Positions 22,201-29,214 of a stretch of DNA of 64,000 bases are shown here, in pieces. The DNA comes from Streptococcus sp. 596553 (GTDB lineage Bacteria > Bacillota > Bacilli > Lactobacillales > Streptococcaceae), in assembly GCF_900411395.1 (NCBI RefSeq), contig NZ_OXCQ01000003.1, positions 62,001 through 126,000 on the forward strand. Direction: 5' to 3'. The notes below the pieces were generated by a model. The model had not been told where the DNA came from and made no database searches. It was given only the letters and a program-made list of their open reading frames with translations. Position numbers and translations under genes: made by a program. Positions within the stretch are counted from its first letter, which is position 1. Each line of letters begins with the position of its first letter.

Positions 22201-23839
22201 CAGTATAAGCCGCCCCTGAACGTCGGACGCCATCTTTTACATAAGCACGAAAAGCAGAGTGTTCATACTCCCATGCTGATGCACTAACATAATCCTTATG
22301 GAAGGTCTGTTTTCCATCTTGGTATTTTGTATACGTAAATTCATAAGGATCTCCAACCGTACGTGGAATCGCAAGTGAAATTTTTTTAGAAACACCAGCC
22401 AATCCATTTGGTCTTGGCCCTGAATCTAATATCCAGTAATAATATTTATCCCCATTATTTTCAATACGCATTTCACGGTAAACACGAATATTGTCATAGG
22501 CTTGATCAGCAGTTCCCTTACTTACGAAGGCATATTGTTTTGTATCTGGAGAGAACACGTCACGATGTGAATAGTTAATCATAGGGTTTTTAATCCAACC
22601 AACCCCGAAGTCTGTTACTTTCGTGTTACGTACTGTACTTGTTCCACGACCAACTTCTTGACCATTCTTTTTGATAACAGTTGTAACAACCGCATCGTTT
22701 ACCATTAAGTTCGTATCAACATTCACTGTAAAGTAACCATTTGTTTGCGATCTGGTAGTATAAGTTTTTCCTCCGACTGTTACTTCAACATCTGCTTCTG
22801 CCGCTGTGTATCCATCAACTTGAGCAATTCCTGCTAAACTATCATTAAAAGCTACTGTGTCTGTTTGTTTTACTGTAGTAGTAGTAACAGTTTGGCCATT
22901 AACCACTAATTCAACCACATCTCCAACTTCAATACCTGGAGCATTTAATTTGAAGGCTCCTGTGTCATCTAATTTAGAAGTCAGCACAGTTGTACCATTT
23001 CTCTTAATCTCAATTTTTGAAGATGGTGTTGCATATCCTGTAATAAATCCAGAGTTGGCTACAACGATTCCTAATTCACCACGTTTGGTATTTTTATCAA
23101 TAGGTGCTGAGCGAAGATCAGATCCTTCTTCCATGGTTTCGCCATTACGTGAATCACGAGACCCAGTATTGGCAATCGTATTTTCACCTTCTTTTAAAAC
23201 CTTCTTAGGCGCATTTATCTTAGGCATTGAAGATAATATAAACAATTTATCGCTAAGCGTTTTAGCTGCCGCATCAATTTCAGCTTGTGTTAATTCAAGA
23301 CTATTGTTATTAAGCACACTATTAGCTGTTTCTAAATCTGCCTGGATTGCAGCAAGGGTCGAAGCTGGAGCTTTTTCTTTGTTGACTTTATCCAAGAGTT
23401 CTTGAACTTTTGTAATATTAGCTTGTAATTTAGTCTTATCTAATGTTTGTTTTTCAACTACCTCTTTATCAAGGGCAGTAGTCTCGTTTTCAGATGCATT
23501 CTCAGTTGAAGTTTCAGGTAGTTTCTCAGATAAAGTCTCAGCCGGATTCTCAGCAGTGGTTAGTGATTTTTCTTCTTTATCTGTAGTTAGAGAATCTTCT
23601 GTTTTAGGCAAATCTACTATTGTAGCAGTATGAGCATCTTCTTTACCTGGGATAACCGGTACTTCAGTCGTATCTGAAACTTGAGCCGCCTCAACTCGAA
23701 CAGCCTGATGCCCAGACAAAAACATCAATGCCGCAACAGCTACTGAAGCAGCACCAAAGCTATATTTACGAATCGAAAAGCGCAGTACCTTTTCACCTTG
23801 CTGTCGATTTACTTTATACGAATTCGATTTGTGTTCCAT
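13289..23839 (-). CDS. Giant LPXTG-anchored repeat adhesin with YSIRK-type signal
   Basis: A 3516-residue surface protein. Order of parts: YSIRK-type signal (FSIRKYSFGAASV, residues 21-33, cleavage near 51); helical region to about 210; two Ig-like modules; a unique domain of roughly 350 residues (about 405-760) that is the likely ligand-binding head; a Rib-like module; three Ig-like repeats; cadherin-like modules; another Rib-like module; seven repeats of about 120 residues, each ending in an Asp-rich calcium-binding motif such as RDTDGDGNPDVTDTDDDNDG; twelve repeats of about 75-95 residues with the core KVEIPGKDGKPIVV; a Pro-rich spacer; LPNTG near residue 3482, a hydrophobic segment and a KKK tail. 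Sortase A should link it to peptidoglycan. RBS is GGAGGAG. The ligand is unknown. Confidence 0.93.
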   Translation of the reverse strand: MEHKSNSYKVNRQQGEKVLRFSIRKYSFGAASVAVAALMFLSGHQAVRVEAAQVSDTTEVPVIPGKEDAHTATIVDLPKTEDSLTTDKEEKSLTTAENPAETLSEKLPETSTENASENETTALDKEVVEKQTLDKTKLQANITKVQELLDKVNKEKAPASTLAAIQADLETANSVLNNNSLELTQAEIDAAAKTLSDKLFILSSMPKINAPKKVLKEGENTIANTGSRDSRNGETMEEGSDLRSAPIDKNTKRGELGIVVANSGFITGYATPSSKIEIKRNGTTVLTSKLDDTGAFKLNAPGIEVGDVVELVVNGQTVTTTTVKQTDTVAFNDSLAGIAQVDGYTAAEADVEVTVGGKTYTTRSQTNGYFTVNVDTNLMVNDAVVTTVIKKNGQEVGRGTSTVRNTKVTDFGVGWIKNPMINYSHRDVFSPDTKQYAFVSKGTADQAYDNIRVYREMRIENNGDKYYYWILDSGPRPNGLAGVSKKISLAIPRTVGDPYEFTYTKYQDGKQTFHKDYVSASAWEYEHSAFRAYVKDGVRRSGAAYTENVDGWLKYINPEVGTRLNNWRFNIYRKNSGDGTEPNNDAFSRVSDILGIRKDGLEYNLVRGVIEDRMNVVAGQRSIITFKTKILEGKELNDSIMSDWGDKNTNNPMLDEIKKRLANDPFLAYGGYTEGGYRRYRTGENAIIGVLPLKPDEAAKYNLKPVSKEQTTNKGVVPDAINSIANTKELPAGTTYRWFKDPDVSKATAPDRPVYGKVEVIIPERGTYIVDAPVHVLEDKAQTPEAPSATAKEDGSVTAKPQDSTKVDKIKVSYTGEDGSNKTAEGNKGGNGTWTVVNNPDVQIDASTGEITIPADKVKDNTEVTAVTTNGNSDESAPAKATAKAPKPEKPILTAPNNGNVTAKPQDPAKADKITVTYKDEDGTNVTVVGNKGNDGTWTVVNNPGVTIDSNTGEITIPADKVRDNTVVTAITKNGNSVDSDPATETARAPKPEKPIVVANEDGSVTAKPQDPTKADKITVTYTGEDDSPKTVVGTKNPFNQWISDDPEININEDTGEITIPAEKVKNETVVTAITKNGTSDDSEPAKATAIKPDNEPPILTLSANNLKVVEGETITFRVKAKDDKNVTFEATEFLAKYFKRYNVGTTGVVSSRYVKNTEKEKEIEITINTIAEDVGKQNTIIFNATDDAGNKATPVIFSFDVTPRDRTAPTISANGATVTNREEIIPIPVTAKDNDGGVGMREDTPIEVKDLPDGLKFENNQIVGTPTGASGVTKVTITAYDKNDNKAEKTIEIVVKGQNDKYNPVGINRTVPKNSTPNAEDSIGNKQDLPQGTKYHWLTPPDTSQGGQTVSAVVVVEYPDKTTDNVSVNISVPTNLTAEVTKPNEVLEKRAVDSKKVVTPNKEGSTIATPDEVNGLTVNGEGKLTGTPKVENWGKDEEKRAITIPVKVTNGNEEITVSVPVTILRDTDGDGEPDTTDPDDDGDKITDEEEKAKGTDPKIFDKPDKPTSYGLTGAVKPSTVTENKQVTEPGVVTPNKTGSTIETPASVNGLTVDNNGSLTGTPKVDSWGEGEEERDITIPVKVKKDSEEANVSVPVKIQRDTDGDGNPDVTDTDDDNDGISDDDEKRNGTDPKVANGLTGIVTAPAKVKEKTPVPTTLPKVVTPNKEGSTITTENPVNELKVNGEGKLEGTPTVNDWVGGEEERNITIPVKITREKEGTPKEEVTVHVPVTIQRDTDNDGTPDVDDLDDDNDGISDEDEKNNGTDSKTADGLSVKVTKPNVVLEKKEVTPKEVVTPNKKDATITTTTPEVNGLTVNGEGKLTGTPTVDNWGDDEEKTINIPVTVTRKKDGKENVIETVAVKVPVTIQRDTDGDGTPDVLDTDDDNDGIPDEVEKSNGTNPKVPDNLTAIVASPTKVKEKKPVTPTKVVTPNMPNSAITTENPMNGLKVNNEGNLEGTPSVDNWKKDEEERHILIPVKVKNGDKEIIVKVPVTIQRDTDNDGIPDSEDTDDDNDGIPDTVEDTNGTDPKAANDLEVAVTNPDKVKEKQPVTPIKVVTPNKEGSTIVTNAPNGTVNGLKVNDKGELEGIPTVNDWDKEEEERPIDIPVKVTKVVEKFTENGKEEVTEEKDVTVRVTIQRDTDGDGDPDVTDTDDDNDGIPDEVEKANGTDPKNANNLTAKVSDPTKVTEKKPVPSTLAKVVTPNKDGSTITTENPVNGLSVDKDGKLTGTPSVTNWGSDEERKITIPVKVKNGDEEIRVEVPVIIQRDTDGDGDPDVTDKDDDNDGISDEEEKKNGTDPKVATTQTPVEITITREKNGDAIVTPKKPDGKPYPKDTKVEIPGENGTTIVVTIGDKGFGTVPNDQLPKGEVPGQGVVTEPNKQPSKPVDVTTPVRKTPTVELTQNPSTGDVTVTPKKIDGSNYPTGTTVTIPGKDGKTIDVVIGENGSGTVANGDLPERDVPGTAIITEPNQKPSQPVNITTPAKKVPTLQLDQDPKTGDVTVTPKKPDGTTYPSGTKVEIPGKDGNPITVTIGKDGTGKVPNNDLPDEDTPGTGKIKEDGKPEVEIKVETPKKIDPSAPETAQVGTIEITRKPNGDAVVTPKTTDGKNYPKDTKVKIPGENGTSIVVTIGENGSGEVPNDQLPKYEVPGKGTVTEPNKKPSQPVAVTTPARKTPTVEMEQNPNTGDVTVTPKKPDGTTYPPGTRVEIPGKDGKTIEVTLDKDGKGTVPNNDLPDEDTPGTGKIKEDGKPEIDVKVETPKKINPNHPATEQPTEIDITRKPNGDAIVTPKKPDGTPYQAGTTVKIPGENGTPIVVTIGKDGFGLVPNDKLPKDEVPGKGIVTEPGARPSQPVDVITPARKPSTIRLDQDPKTGDVTVIPMKPGGGTYPPGTKVEIPGKNGNPIVVEIGQGGTGTVPNNDLPDGNVPGTGKITEPGKPTTEAQVLTPGKINPIAPQTDQSGKIEITRNPNGDAVVTPKKPDGSTYPSGTKVVIPGENGTSIIVTIGDNGSGTVPNDKLPKEAVTGKGIVTEPNKKPSQPVAVTTPARKTPTVELTQDPATGNVTVTPKKPDGTTYPPGTTVEIPGKDGKPIVVPIGNDGTGTVPNNDLPDEDTPGTGRIKEPGKTTVEVKVETPKKIDPTAPETAELGTIEITIKPNGDAVVTPKKKTDKTTYPEGSRVKIPGENGTSIVVTIGKDGSGTVPNDQLPKEAKPGKGTVTEPGKKPSNPVDVTTPARKTPTVELNQDPNTGDVTVTPKKPDGTLYPENTKVEIPGKNGKPIVVIIGKDGKGTIPNKDLPDGIEPGKGTITEPGKDPVEVIVTTPARKIPTLDVYQDPNTGDVTVTPKKPDGSTYPPGTKVEIPGKNGTPIVVIIGQDGKATIPNSELPDGKVPGTGKITEPGQPAVEVPVETPAKVTPATPTDTNPVAPVTPDTPVKPDTNGGSGQDTPAPMPAPTTPIPDAVTPNADHEDTTDASDNGAKSNDSQNVLPNTGTESNATLASLGLLGILSGLGLALRKKKED
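13384..16964 (-). repeat. Twelve C-terminal stalk repeats in the adhesin gene
   Basis: Twelve related coding units, each with a GDVTVTPKKPDG-like strand followed by an IPGKDG or IPGENG turn and a VPNNDLP or VPNDQLP segment. KDG- and ENG-type units partly alternate. High DNA identity between units makes copy-number change by recombination likely. The span also includes the spacer and part of the anchor. Confidence 0.8.
16965..19690 (-). repeat. Seven Ig-like/calcium-motif repeats in the adhesin gene
   Basis: Seven units, each with VVTPNKEGSTI, NGLTVNGEGKLTGTP, ITIPVKV and a TSP3-like run of alternating Asp residues ending GTDPK. Alternating Asp/Asn loops of this kind bind calcium in known families; the stalk may stiffen when calcium is present. 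Confidence 0.8.
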
Positions 23840-23876
23840 TTCTCCTCCTAAGGAAAATATAATAAAAAAGCAATCT

Positions 23877-24011
23877 TTATAACTTCAACTCCTTAAAAAG
23901 AGTTAAGCTACAAAAATCACTATGATGATTGCTATAGGCAAATAACATCACAGCCATCACAGCCATCACAGCCATCACAGCCATCACAGCCATCACAGCC
24001 ATCACAGCCAT
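23877..24011 (-). CDS. Possible 44-residue leader ORF through the 9-nt repeats
   Basis: Reading ATG GCT GTG through the repeat tract gives (MAV)7-M, then LFAYSNHHSDFCSLTLFKELKL and a stop 38 nt before the adhesin ATG. Each repeat unit is nine bases, so copy-number change never shifts the frame. There is no Shine-Dalgarno sequence, and the predicted transcription start is within a few bases of the first ATG, so translation would have to be leaderless. It may well not be translated. Confidence 0.2.
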   Translation of the reverse strand: MAVMAVMAVMAVMAVMAVMAVMLFAYSNHHSDFCSLTLFKELKL

Positions 24012-24017
24012 CACAGC
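23946..24017. repeat. Eight perfect tandem copies of a 9-nt repeat at the adhesin promoter
   Basis: CATCACAGC is repeated eight times without error (72 nt); on the transcribed strand it reads GCTGTGATG. The tract begins three bases downstream of the -10 box and occupies the first part of the predicted 5' untranslated region. Perfect simple repeats of this kind change copy number by polymerase slippage. Confidence 0.95.
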
Positions 24018-24020
24018 TCA

Positions 24021-24049
24021 ATTATACCAGTTTTACTATATTTACACAA
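24021..24049 (-). promoter_or_regulatory. Promoter of the giant adhesin
   Basis: Extended -10 TGGTATAAT (TATAAT at 24021-24026), 17-nt spacer, and -35-like TTGTGT (24044-24049). The predicted start lies near 24014, inside the repeat tract. Downstream, the leader contains a small hairpin (AACTC/GAGTT near 23890-23907). Confidence 0.7.
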
Positions 24050-24131
24050 ATATAAAACGATTTATTCTATCAAATAAAGTTAAAAATTTTTATTTATTTA
24101 TAAAATATCAACATGTTATATTATTACGAAC

Positions 24132-24153
24132 AAAAAGAGAGGTTTCCCTCTCT
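24132..24153 (-). terminator. Terminator after the ytxH-like gene
   Basis: AGAGAGG and CCTCTCT form a compact stem; on the minus strand it is followed by TTTTTG. It ends the hprK-lgt-DUF948-ytxH transcript just before the adhesin promoter. Confidence 0.7.
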
Positions 24154-24160
24154 GTCAAAT

Positions 24161-24556
24161 CTAGATTTTTTCGTCTCTAATATCAATCACAATCTCTTCT
24201 GAGTCATCAAGAGTTTCGGCCTTTTCTTGCCATTGCTCTTTGAGATTATTGAATCGATCTTTTGATGCTTCTGTCGCTTGAAAAGCATAGGATTTAGCTT
24301 GAGCAAGTACACTGTCCACAGTGATTTCACCTGACTCAACCTGTTCTTTGGTTTTCAGAACGAAATCTGTAGCCTGCTCCTTAACTTCTGTCAGTTTTTC
24401 ACAGACCTGCTCCTTGGCATACTCCGGATCTTCTCTCAAATCATCTATAAAATTTTGAGCCTGACTGCAAACTTGTTTGCCCTTATCGCTTGTTAAAAAC
24501 AAGGCAAGAGCTGCACCTGAAACGGTTCCTAAAAGGATAGAGGATAGTTTACCCAT
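24161..24556 (-). CDS. YtxH domain-containing protein
   Basis: A 131-residue protein with an N-terminal hydrophobic segment (LLGTVSGAALALFLTSDKGK, ending in the YtxH-like GKQV) followed by a long charged helical region with coiled-coil character. YtxH proteins are small membrane-associated stress proteins of unknown mechanism. It follows the DUF948 gene by 15 nt; the pair resembles B. subtilis ytxG-ytxH. Confidence 0.85.
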   Translation of the reverse strand: MGKLSSILLGTVSGAALALFLTSDKGKQVCSQAQNFIDDLREDPEYAKEQVCEKLTEVKEQATDFVLKTKEQVESGEITVDSVLAQAKSYAFQATEASKDRFNNLKEQWQEKAETLDDSEEIVIDIRDEKI

Positions 24557-24571
24557 AAGGATTCTCCTTTT

Positions 24572-24955
24572 TTATTTTTTTAAAAATTTACTTGCAAGAC
24601 GAAGAGCTGACAAACTTGCCCCAGTCTTGAGTGTTTTTGAACCAGCTGATGAAGCTTTCTTGCTCAAGACACGCGCATGGTCATTGAGGTCTGAAACAGA
24701 TAGAGATAAATCTGCAACAGCATTAAAGAGTGGATCAATCGTTGCCATCTTGACATTGATATCATCTGCCAAGACATTGACCTTAGCCAGCAACTCATTG
24801 GTATGATGCAAGGTCACATCCACATCTGAAGTCAAGGTTTTAATCGTCTTCTCTGTTTCATCGATAACACGTCCAAGCTTTTGTACAGTAATGATTAGAT
24901 AGACTAAAAAGACAATCAAAGCTAGGGCAACAAGAATATATGCAACTTCTAACAT
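24572..24955 (-). CDS. DUF948 (YtxG-like) membrane protein
   Basis: A 127-residue protein with one N-terminal membrane segment (VAYILVALALIVFLVYLII) and a helical cytoplasmic or surface part rich in heptad-like spacing, as in DUF948 proteins. Function unknown. It begins directly after the lgt stop codon and precedes the YtxH gene, in the same operon as hprK and lgt. Confidence 0.87.
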   Translation of the reverse strand: MLEVAYILVALALIVFLVYLIITVQKLGRVIDETEKTIKTLTSDVDVTLHHTNELLAKVNVLADDINVKMATIDPLFNAVADLSLSVSDLNDHARVLSKKASSAGSKTLKTGASLSALRLASKFLKK

Positions 24956-25744
24956 TTAGTTTTCCTCCTCTGTAATATAGTAAGGGGCCTTCTTTCGATT
25001 TTGATATAGAATGATAAAAATACCCAGTCCGATAAGGACAACTGATAGCCATTGCGATACCCGAAGGCCAAAGAACATGAGACTATCTGTCCGCATGCCT
25101 TCGATGACCATACGACCGAAACCATACCAAATCAAGTAGAAAGCAGTGATATGACCTCGTCTGAGGCTCTTCCATTTTCGTCTCAATATCAGAATCAAGG
25201 CAAAGCCAAGCAGATTCCATAGAGACTCATAAAGGAAGGTCGGTTGACGGTAGCTCCCATCAATATACATCTGGTCACGGATAAAGGCAGGTAGATAATT
25301 CAGATTATCCACCGCTGCACCATAGGCTTCTTGGTTAAAGAAATTACCCCAGCGACCCAAACTTTGGGCAATCATGACGCTAGGCGCCGCAATATCTAGA
25401 AAATCCCAAGTATTGATGAGTTTACGATCAGCAAAGATATAGAGTACAAGGGCACCAGTAATCAAACCACCGTAGATGGCCAAACCACCATTCCAAATGG
25501 CAAAAATCTCTCCTACATTCTGACTATAGTAATCCAAACGGAAAATGACATAGTAGAGACGAGCTCCTAAAATAGCCAAAGGAAAGGCGATCAAGATAAA
25601 ATCTAAAATATCGTCTGGTATGATCTTCTTTCTAGGCGCTTCTTTCATGGTCAAATAAACCGCAAGAATTAAGCCTGTCACAATACACAAGGCATACCAA
25701 CGAATGGCTAGAGGTCCTAGTTGAATAGCAATTGGATCAAGCAT
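24956..25744 (-). CDS. lgt: Prolipoprotein diacylglyceryl transferase
   Basis: A 262-residue polytopic membrane enzyme that moves diacylglycerol from phosphatidylglycerol to the lipobox cysteine of prolipoproteins. The Lgt signature [13 protein letters not shown] is present, as is the RWYALC segment near the N-terminus. I chose the ATG at 25744 ([10 protein letters not shown]), which overlaps the hprK stop codon region by 8 nt, as in other streptococci. It would modify PstS and the amino-acid-binding protein encoded in this window. Confidence 0.95.
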   Translation of the reverse strand: MLDPIAIQLGPLAIRWYALCIVTGLILAVYLTMKEAPRKKIIPDDILDFILIAFPLAILGARLYYVIFRLDYYSQNVGEIFAIWNGGLAIYGGLITGALVLYIFADRKLINTWDFLDIAAPSVMIAQSLGRWGNFFNQEAYGAAVDNLNYLPAFIRDQMYIDGSYRQPTFLYESLWNLLGFALILILRRKWKSLRRGHITAFYLIWYGFGRMVIEGMRTDSLMFFGLRVSQWLSVVLIGLGIFIILYQNRKKAPYYITEEEN

Positions 25745-26672
25745 TTTGCACCTCATTTCGAGCGATGAGATTTGTCAAGCGTTCTTCGAACAAACGGGTC
25801 GCATCAAAGCCCATTTCCTTGGCACGATAATTCATGGCAGCTGCCTCAATCACGACAGAAATATTACGACCTGTTTTAACTGGAATACGGATACGAGGAA
25901 TGGCTACGCCAGAAATTTCAAGTTCCTCTGCATTGTTTCCAAGACGATCAAAGGTCTTATGCGTATCGTAATTTTCCAAATAGACAGCAAGCTGAACCTG
26001 TGAAGAATCCTTGACAGCACTGGCACCGTAGAGACTCATGACATCGATAATACCAACCCCACGAATTTCAATCAAGTGTTTCAAAATTTCAGCTGGTTCA
26101 CCCCAGAGAGTAATCTCATCCTTGGCAAAGATATCGACACGGTCATCAGCTACCAAGCGGTGACCACGTTTGACAAGCTCAAGACCTGTCTCGCTCTTAC
26201 CAATTCCACTATCGCCCTGAATCAAGACACCCATCCCATAGATATCCATCAAGACACCGTGTACACTGGTACGTTCTGCCAAACGAGAATCCAGATAGCT
26301 AGATAACTCTCCAGACAAACGACTAGTAGCTGTACGGCTGGTTAAAATGGCAATCTTACATTCTCTGGCTGCCTTTAACATTTCCTCTGGAACCACCAAA
26401 CCACGGGCAACAATGACCGCAGGTGTCTCAGGTAGAAACATTTTTTTCAAAACTTCATAACGGCTGTTGGAAGGCATGCTGATCAGATAAGACCACTCCT
26501 TCATCCCCAAAAGTTGAATCCGCTCTGGCGTATAGTAGTCAAAATAGCCTGTCATTTCAAGACCGGGTCGCGTAATATCCGCTGTATTGATTTCCTTTTC
26601 AAGCAATTCTGGTTCGCCATAGACAATGTCTAGTCTAAGCTTTTCAATCACTTCTTTTACTAAAACCGACAT
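25737..26672 (-). CDS. hprK: HPr kinase/phosphorylase
   Basis: A 311-residue bifunctional enzyme that phosphorylates HPr at Ser46 with ATP and reverses the reaction with phosphate, feeding CcpA-dependent carbon control. The P-loop [18 protein letters not shown] and the HPrK signature region ([15 protein letters not shown]) are intact. Tandem ATGs occur; the second is five bases after AAGGAGG and gives the normal length of 311 residues. Confidence 0.96.
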   Translation of the reverse strand: MSVLVKEVIEKLRLDIVYGEPELLEKEINTADITRPGLEMTGYFDYYTPERIQLLGMKEWSYLISMPSNSRYEVLKKMFLPETPAVIVARGLVVPEEMLKAARECKIAILTSRTATSRLSGELSSYLDSRLAERTSVHGVLMDIYGMGVLIQGDSGIGKSETGLELVKRGHRLVADDRVDIFAKDEITLWGEPAEILKHLIEIRGVGIIDVMSLYGASAVKDSSQVQLAVYLENYDTHKTFDRLGNNAEELEISGVAIPRIRIPVKTGRNISVVIEAAAMNYRAKEMGFDATRLFEERLTNLIARNEVQNA

Positions 26673-26760
26673 CATTTCCTCCTTCAAATGAGTTCTTCTT
26701 TCTATTATATCAAATTGTCCTTAGAAGTTTCAGATTTTTGCAGGCTTTGAAGTATTTATT

Positions 26761-26959
26761 TATACTCAATGAAAATCAAAGAGCAAACTAGGAAACTAGC
26801 CGCAGGTTGCTCAAAACACCGTTTTGAGGTTGTAGATGAAACTGACGAAGTCAGCTCAAAGCACTGCTTTGAGGTTGTAGATGAAACTGACGAAGTCAGT
26901 AACCATATCTACGGCAAGGCGACGTTGACGTGGTTTGAAGAGATTTTCGAAGAGTATTA
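26761..26959 (-). repeat. BOX element (A-B-B-C) between rpsU and hprK
   Basis: Read on the minus strand: boxA (the segment 26909-26930 differs by one base from the common BOX typing primer), two boxB copies each with GACTTCGTCAGTTTCATCTA, and boxC ending in TTGATTTTCATTGAGTATA. It lies in the path of any transcript running from rpsU to hprK. Confidence 0.93.
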
Positions 26960-26999
26960 AAAGAAAAAGGACTAGATTTCTCCAGCCTTTCATTTCAAA

Positions 27000-27176
27000 T
27001 TAGAATTTTTTACGTTTACGAGCTGCTTCTGATTTACGTTTACGTTTTACAGAAGGTTTTTCATAGAATTCACGTTTGCGTGTTTCTTGAAGAGTACCAG
27101 CTTTAGTAACCGCACGTTTGAAACGACGAAGTGCGTCGTCAAGAGATTCATTCTTACGTACTACTGTTTTAGACAT
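27000..27176 (-). CDS. rpsU: 30S ribosomal protein S21
   Basis: A 58-residue basic protein with the S21 signature [12 protein letters not shown] and a Lys/Arg-rich tail ([15 protein letters not shown]). S21 assists initiation on the small subunit. The start is the ATG at 27176, after GGGAGTG; an upstream in-frame codon gives an unsupported extension. A promoter with TTGACA, 17-nt spacer and TAAAAT lies at 27211-27239. Confidence 0.97.
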
Positions 27177-27210
27177 TTTTTTCACTCCCTTCAAGTTCAA
27201 GATCTATTCT

Positions 27211-27239
27211 ATTTTACACGTAAAAGGAATAATTGTCAA
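27211..27239 (-). promoter_or_regulatory. Promoter of rpsU
   Basis: TTGACA (27234-27239), 17-nt spacer, TAAAAT (27211-27216) on the minus strand. Confidence 0.7.
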
Positions 27240-27327
27240 GAAAAAATGCGGTTTAATTTTGATTTTTTCTTCCATTTATATAAGAGTTTAAAGCACTCAG
27301 ATAGAAGAAACTGAAGGGTTTCGTTTT

Positions 27328-28035
27328 TTATTTTTCAAGCAAGCTGAGCGCTTCAGCATCCGCGATAATGGTCACATCAGGGTGGTTTTGCAAGCTACTT
27401 GCTGGTAGAGACTCAGTCACTGGGCCAGACACTGTTCCGGCAATGGCTTCTGCTTTCGACTCACCGTAAGCAAAAAGAATAATAGACTTGGCATCCAAAA
27501 TGTTTTTAATCCCCATTGAAATAGCTTGGGTTGGGACGTCTTCAATCTTGTCAAAGAAACGTGCGTTTGCTTCGATAGTAGACTGGTCCAGTTCTACTAG
27601 ATGCGTTTGACTGTCAAATGGAGTGCCAGGCTCATTAAAGCCGATATGCCCATTGCGACCGATTCCCAAGATTTGCAGGTCAACTGGATGGTCAGCCAAA
27701 ATTTGGTTGTAGCGTTCAACTTCAGCTTCAGCATGATCCTTAACCCCACGAGGCAAGAAACTTTCTTTAAATGGTTTTTGGTTGAACAAGTTTTCTTTCA
27801 TGAAGTGACGGTAAGACTGTGGATTATCTCCATCAAGACCTACATACTCATCAAGGTTGACGCTGGTTAGATTTGAAAAATCGAGGTCACTTTCAACAAT
27901 TTCCTTGTAAAATTCAAGTGGACTGCTTCCTGTCGCAAGTCCTAGGGTTTGAGCGCCGTTGGCCAATTTTTCCTTCAAAATCTCAAAAGCAACTTTTCCA
28001 CCTTCGATTTGGTTTTCAACTTTGATAACTTTCAT
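27328..28035 (-). CDS. nagB: Glucosamine-6-phosphate deaminase
   Basis: A 235-residue enzyme converting glucosamine-6-phosphate to fructose-6-phosphate and ammonia, the last step of amino-sugar catabolism. Signatures [14 protein letters not shown] and [14 protein letters not shown] (active-site region) are intact; the short form without the allosteric C-terminal part is normal for Gram-positives. Start at 28035 after GGAGG. The promoter carries a NagR-type operator in its spacer and a weak catabolite element upstream. Confidence 0.96.
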   Translation of the reverse strand: MKVIKVENQIEGGKVAFEILKEKLANGAQTLGLATGSSPLEFYKEIVESDLDFSNLTSVNLDEYVGLDGDNPQSYRHFMKENLFNQKPFKESFLPRGVKDHAEAEVERYNQILADHPVDLQILGIGRNGHIGFNEPGTPFDSQTHLVELDQSTIEANARFFDKIEDVPTQAISMGIKNILDAKSIILFAYGESKAEAIAGTVSGPVTESLPASSLQNHPDVTIIADAEALSLLEK

Positions 28036-28064
28036 CTTTTCATCCTCCATTTCTATCTATATTT

Positions 28065-28110
28065 ATTATATGGTATAGACCAATTTTTGTCAAGTGAAAA
28101 CGATTTAATT
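28065..28110 (-). promoter_or_regulatory. nagB promoter with NagR/DasR-type operator and weak cre
   Basis: Perfect consensus promoter on the minus strand: TTGACA (28088-28093), 17-nt spacer, TATAAT (28065-28070). The spacer holds TGGTATAGACCA (28071-28082), the dyad bound by NagR/YvoA/DasR-type GntR repressors. Directly upstream of the -35, TGAAAACGATTTAA (28095-28108) resembles a cre site with two mismatches. Confidence 0.75.
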
Positions 28111-28185
28111 TCTAAAAAAAGAGCGTCCAAACTTGAAACATGTTATAATGGATAAGATTAGAACTTAGAAAGAATGAACAGATAT

Positions 28186-29214
28186 ATGAATACAGCTGAT
28201 TTTGATTTCCACTTGCCTGAGGAATTGATTGCCCAAACGCCCCTTGAAAAACGGGATGCCTCTAAACTCCTCATTGTCAACCGTGAGACGGGAGAAATGC
28301 AGGATAAACACTTCCACTCCATTATTGATATGCTGGAACCTGGTGATGCCCTCGTTATGAACGACACCCGCGTTCTCCCTGCCCGCCTCTATGGTCAAAA
28401 GGATGAAACAGGAGGCCATGTAGAGCTTCTCCTCCTCAAAAATACTAGTGGAGATGAGTGGGAAGTTCTGGCAAAACCTGCCAAACGCCTCAAGGTTGGT
28501 ACTCGTGTCAGCTTTGGTGATGGTCGCCTCAGCGCTGTCGTTACGGAAGAATTGACTCACGGAGGCCGCATTGTCCGCTTTGAATACCAAGGAATTTTCC
28601 TAGAAGTCTTGGAAAGTCTGGGAGAAATGCCTCTGCCACCTTATATCCACGAAAAACTGGATGATCGTGAACGCTATCAAACGGTCTACGCTAAAGAAAG
28701 TGGCTCTGCTGCTGCACCGACTGCTGGTCTTCACTTCACCAAAGAACTGCTGGCAGAAATCCAAGCTAAGGGTGTTCATCTAGTCTATCTGACTCTTCAT
28801 GTCGGACTCGGAACCTTTAGACCTGTTTCAGTTGACAATCTGGACGAACACGAAATGCACTCAGAATTCTACCAGCTTTCTGAGGAAGCAGCTGCCACCC
28901 TCCACTCTGTCAAAGAAAATGGTGGTCGTGTCATCGCTGTTGGAACTACTTCAATCCGCACACTGGAGACTATCGGTTCCAAATTTAATGGGCAAATCCA
29001 AGCAGATTCTGGCTGGACCAATATCTTTATCAAACCTGGCTATGAATGGAAGGTCGTGGATGCCTTCTCAACCAACTTCCACCTGCCAAAATCAACTCTG
29101 GTCATGTTGGTTTCTGCCTTTGCTGGCCGTGAATTAGTCTTAGATGCCTACCACCATGCCATCCAAGAACACTACCGCTTCTTCAGTTTTGGTGACGCCA
29201 TGTTTATTTATTAA
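28186..29214 (+). CDS. queA: S-adenosylmethionine:tRNA ribosyltransferase-isomerase
   Basis: A 342-residue QueA enzyme, which builds epoxyqueuosine in the tRNA wobble base from SAM. Family signatures [16 protein letters not shown] at the N-terminus, [10 protein letters not shown] and [11 protein letters not shown] are present. The ATG at 28186 gives the normal length, although an ATG four codons upstream has a slightly better ribosome-binding site. A TATAAT box is at 28144-28149; the gene is divergent from nagB. Confidence 0.95.
   Translation: MNTADFDFHLPEELIAQTPLEKRDASKLLIVNRETGEMQDKHFHSIIDMLEPGDALVMNDTRVLPARLYGQKDETGGHVELLLLKNTSGDEWEVLAKPAKRLKVGTRVSFGDGRLSAVVTEELTHGGRIVRFEYQGIFLEVLESLGEMPLPPYIHEKLDDRERYQTVYAKESGSAAAPTAGLHFTKELLAEIQAKGVHLVYLTLHVGLGTFRPVSVDNLDEHEMHSEFYQLSEEAAATLHSVKENGGRVIAVGTTSIRTLETIGSKFNGQIQADSGWTNIFIKPGYEWKVVDAFSTNFHLPKSTLVMLVSAFAGRELVLDAYHHAIQEHYRFFSFGDAMFIY

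Noticed and set aside
23946..24017. The 9-nt repeats as a CRISPR array
   Set aside because: The copies are directly adjacent with no spacers and far too short; no cas genes are near.
26769..26960. Short open frames inside BOX elements (also 6600-6770)
   Set aside because: BOX repeats are non-coding; these frames arise from the repeat sequence itself.
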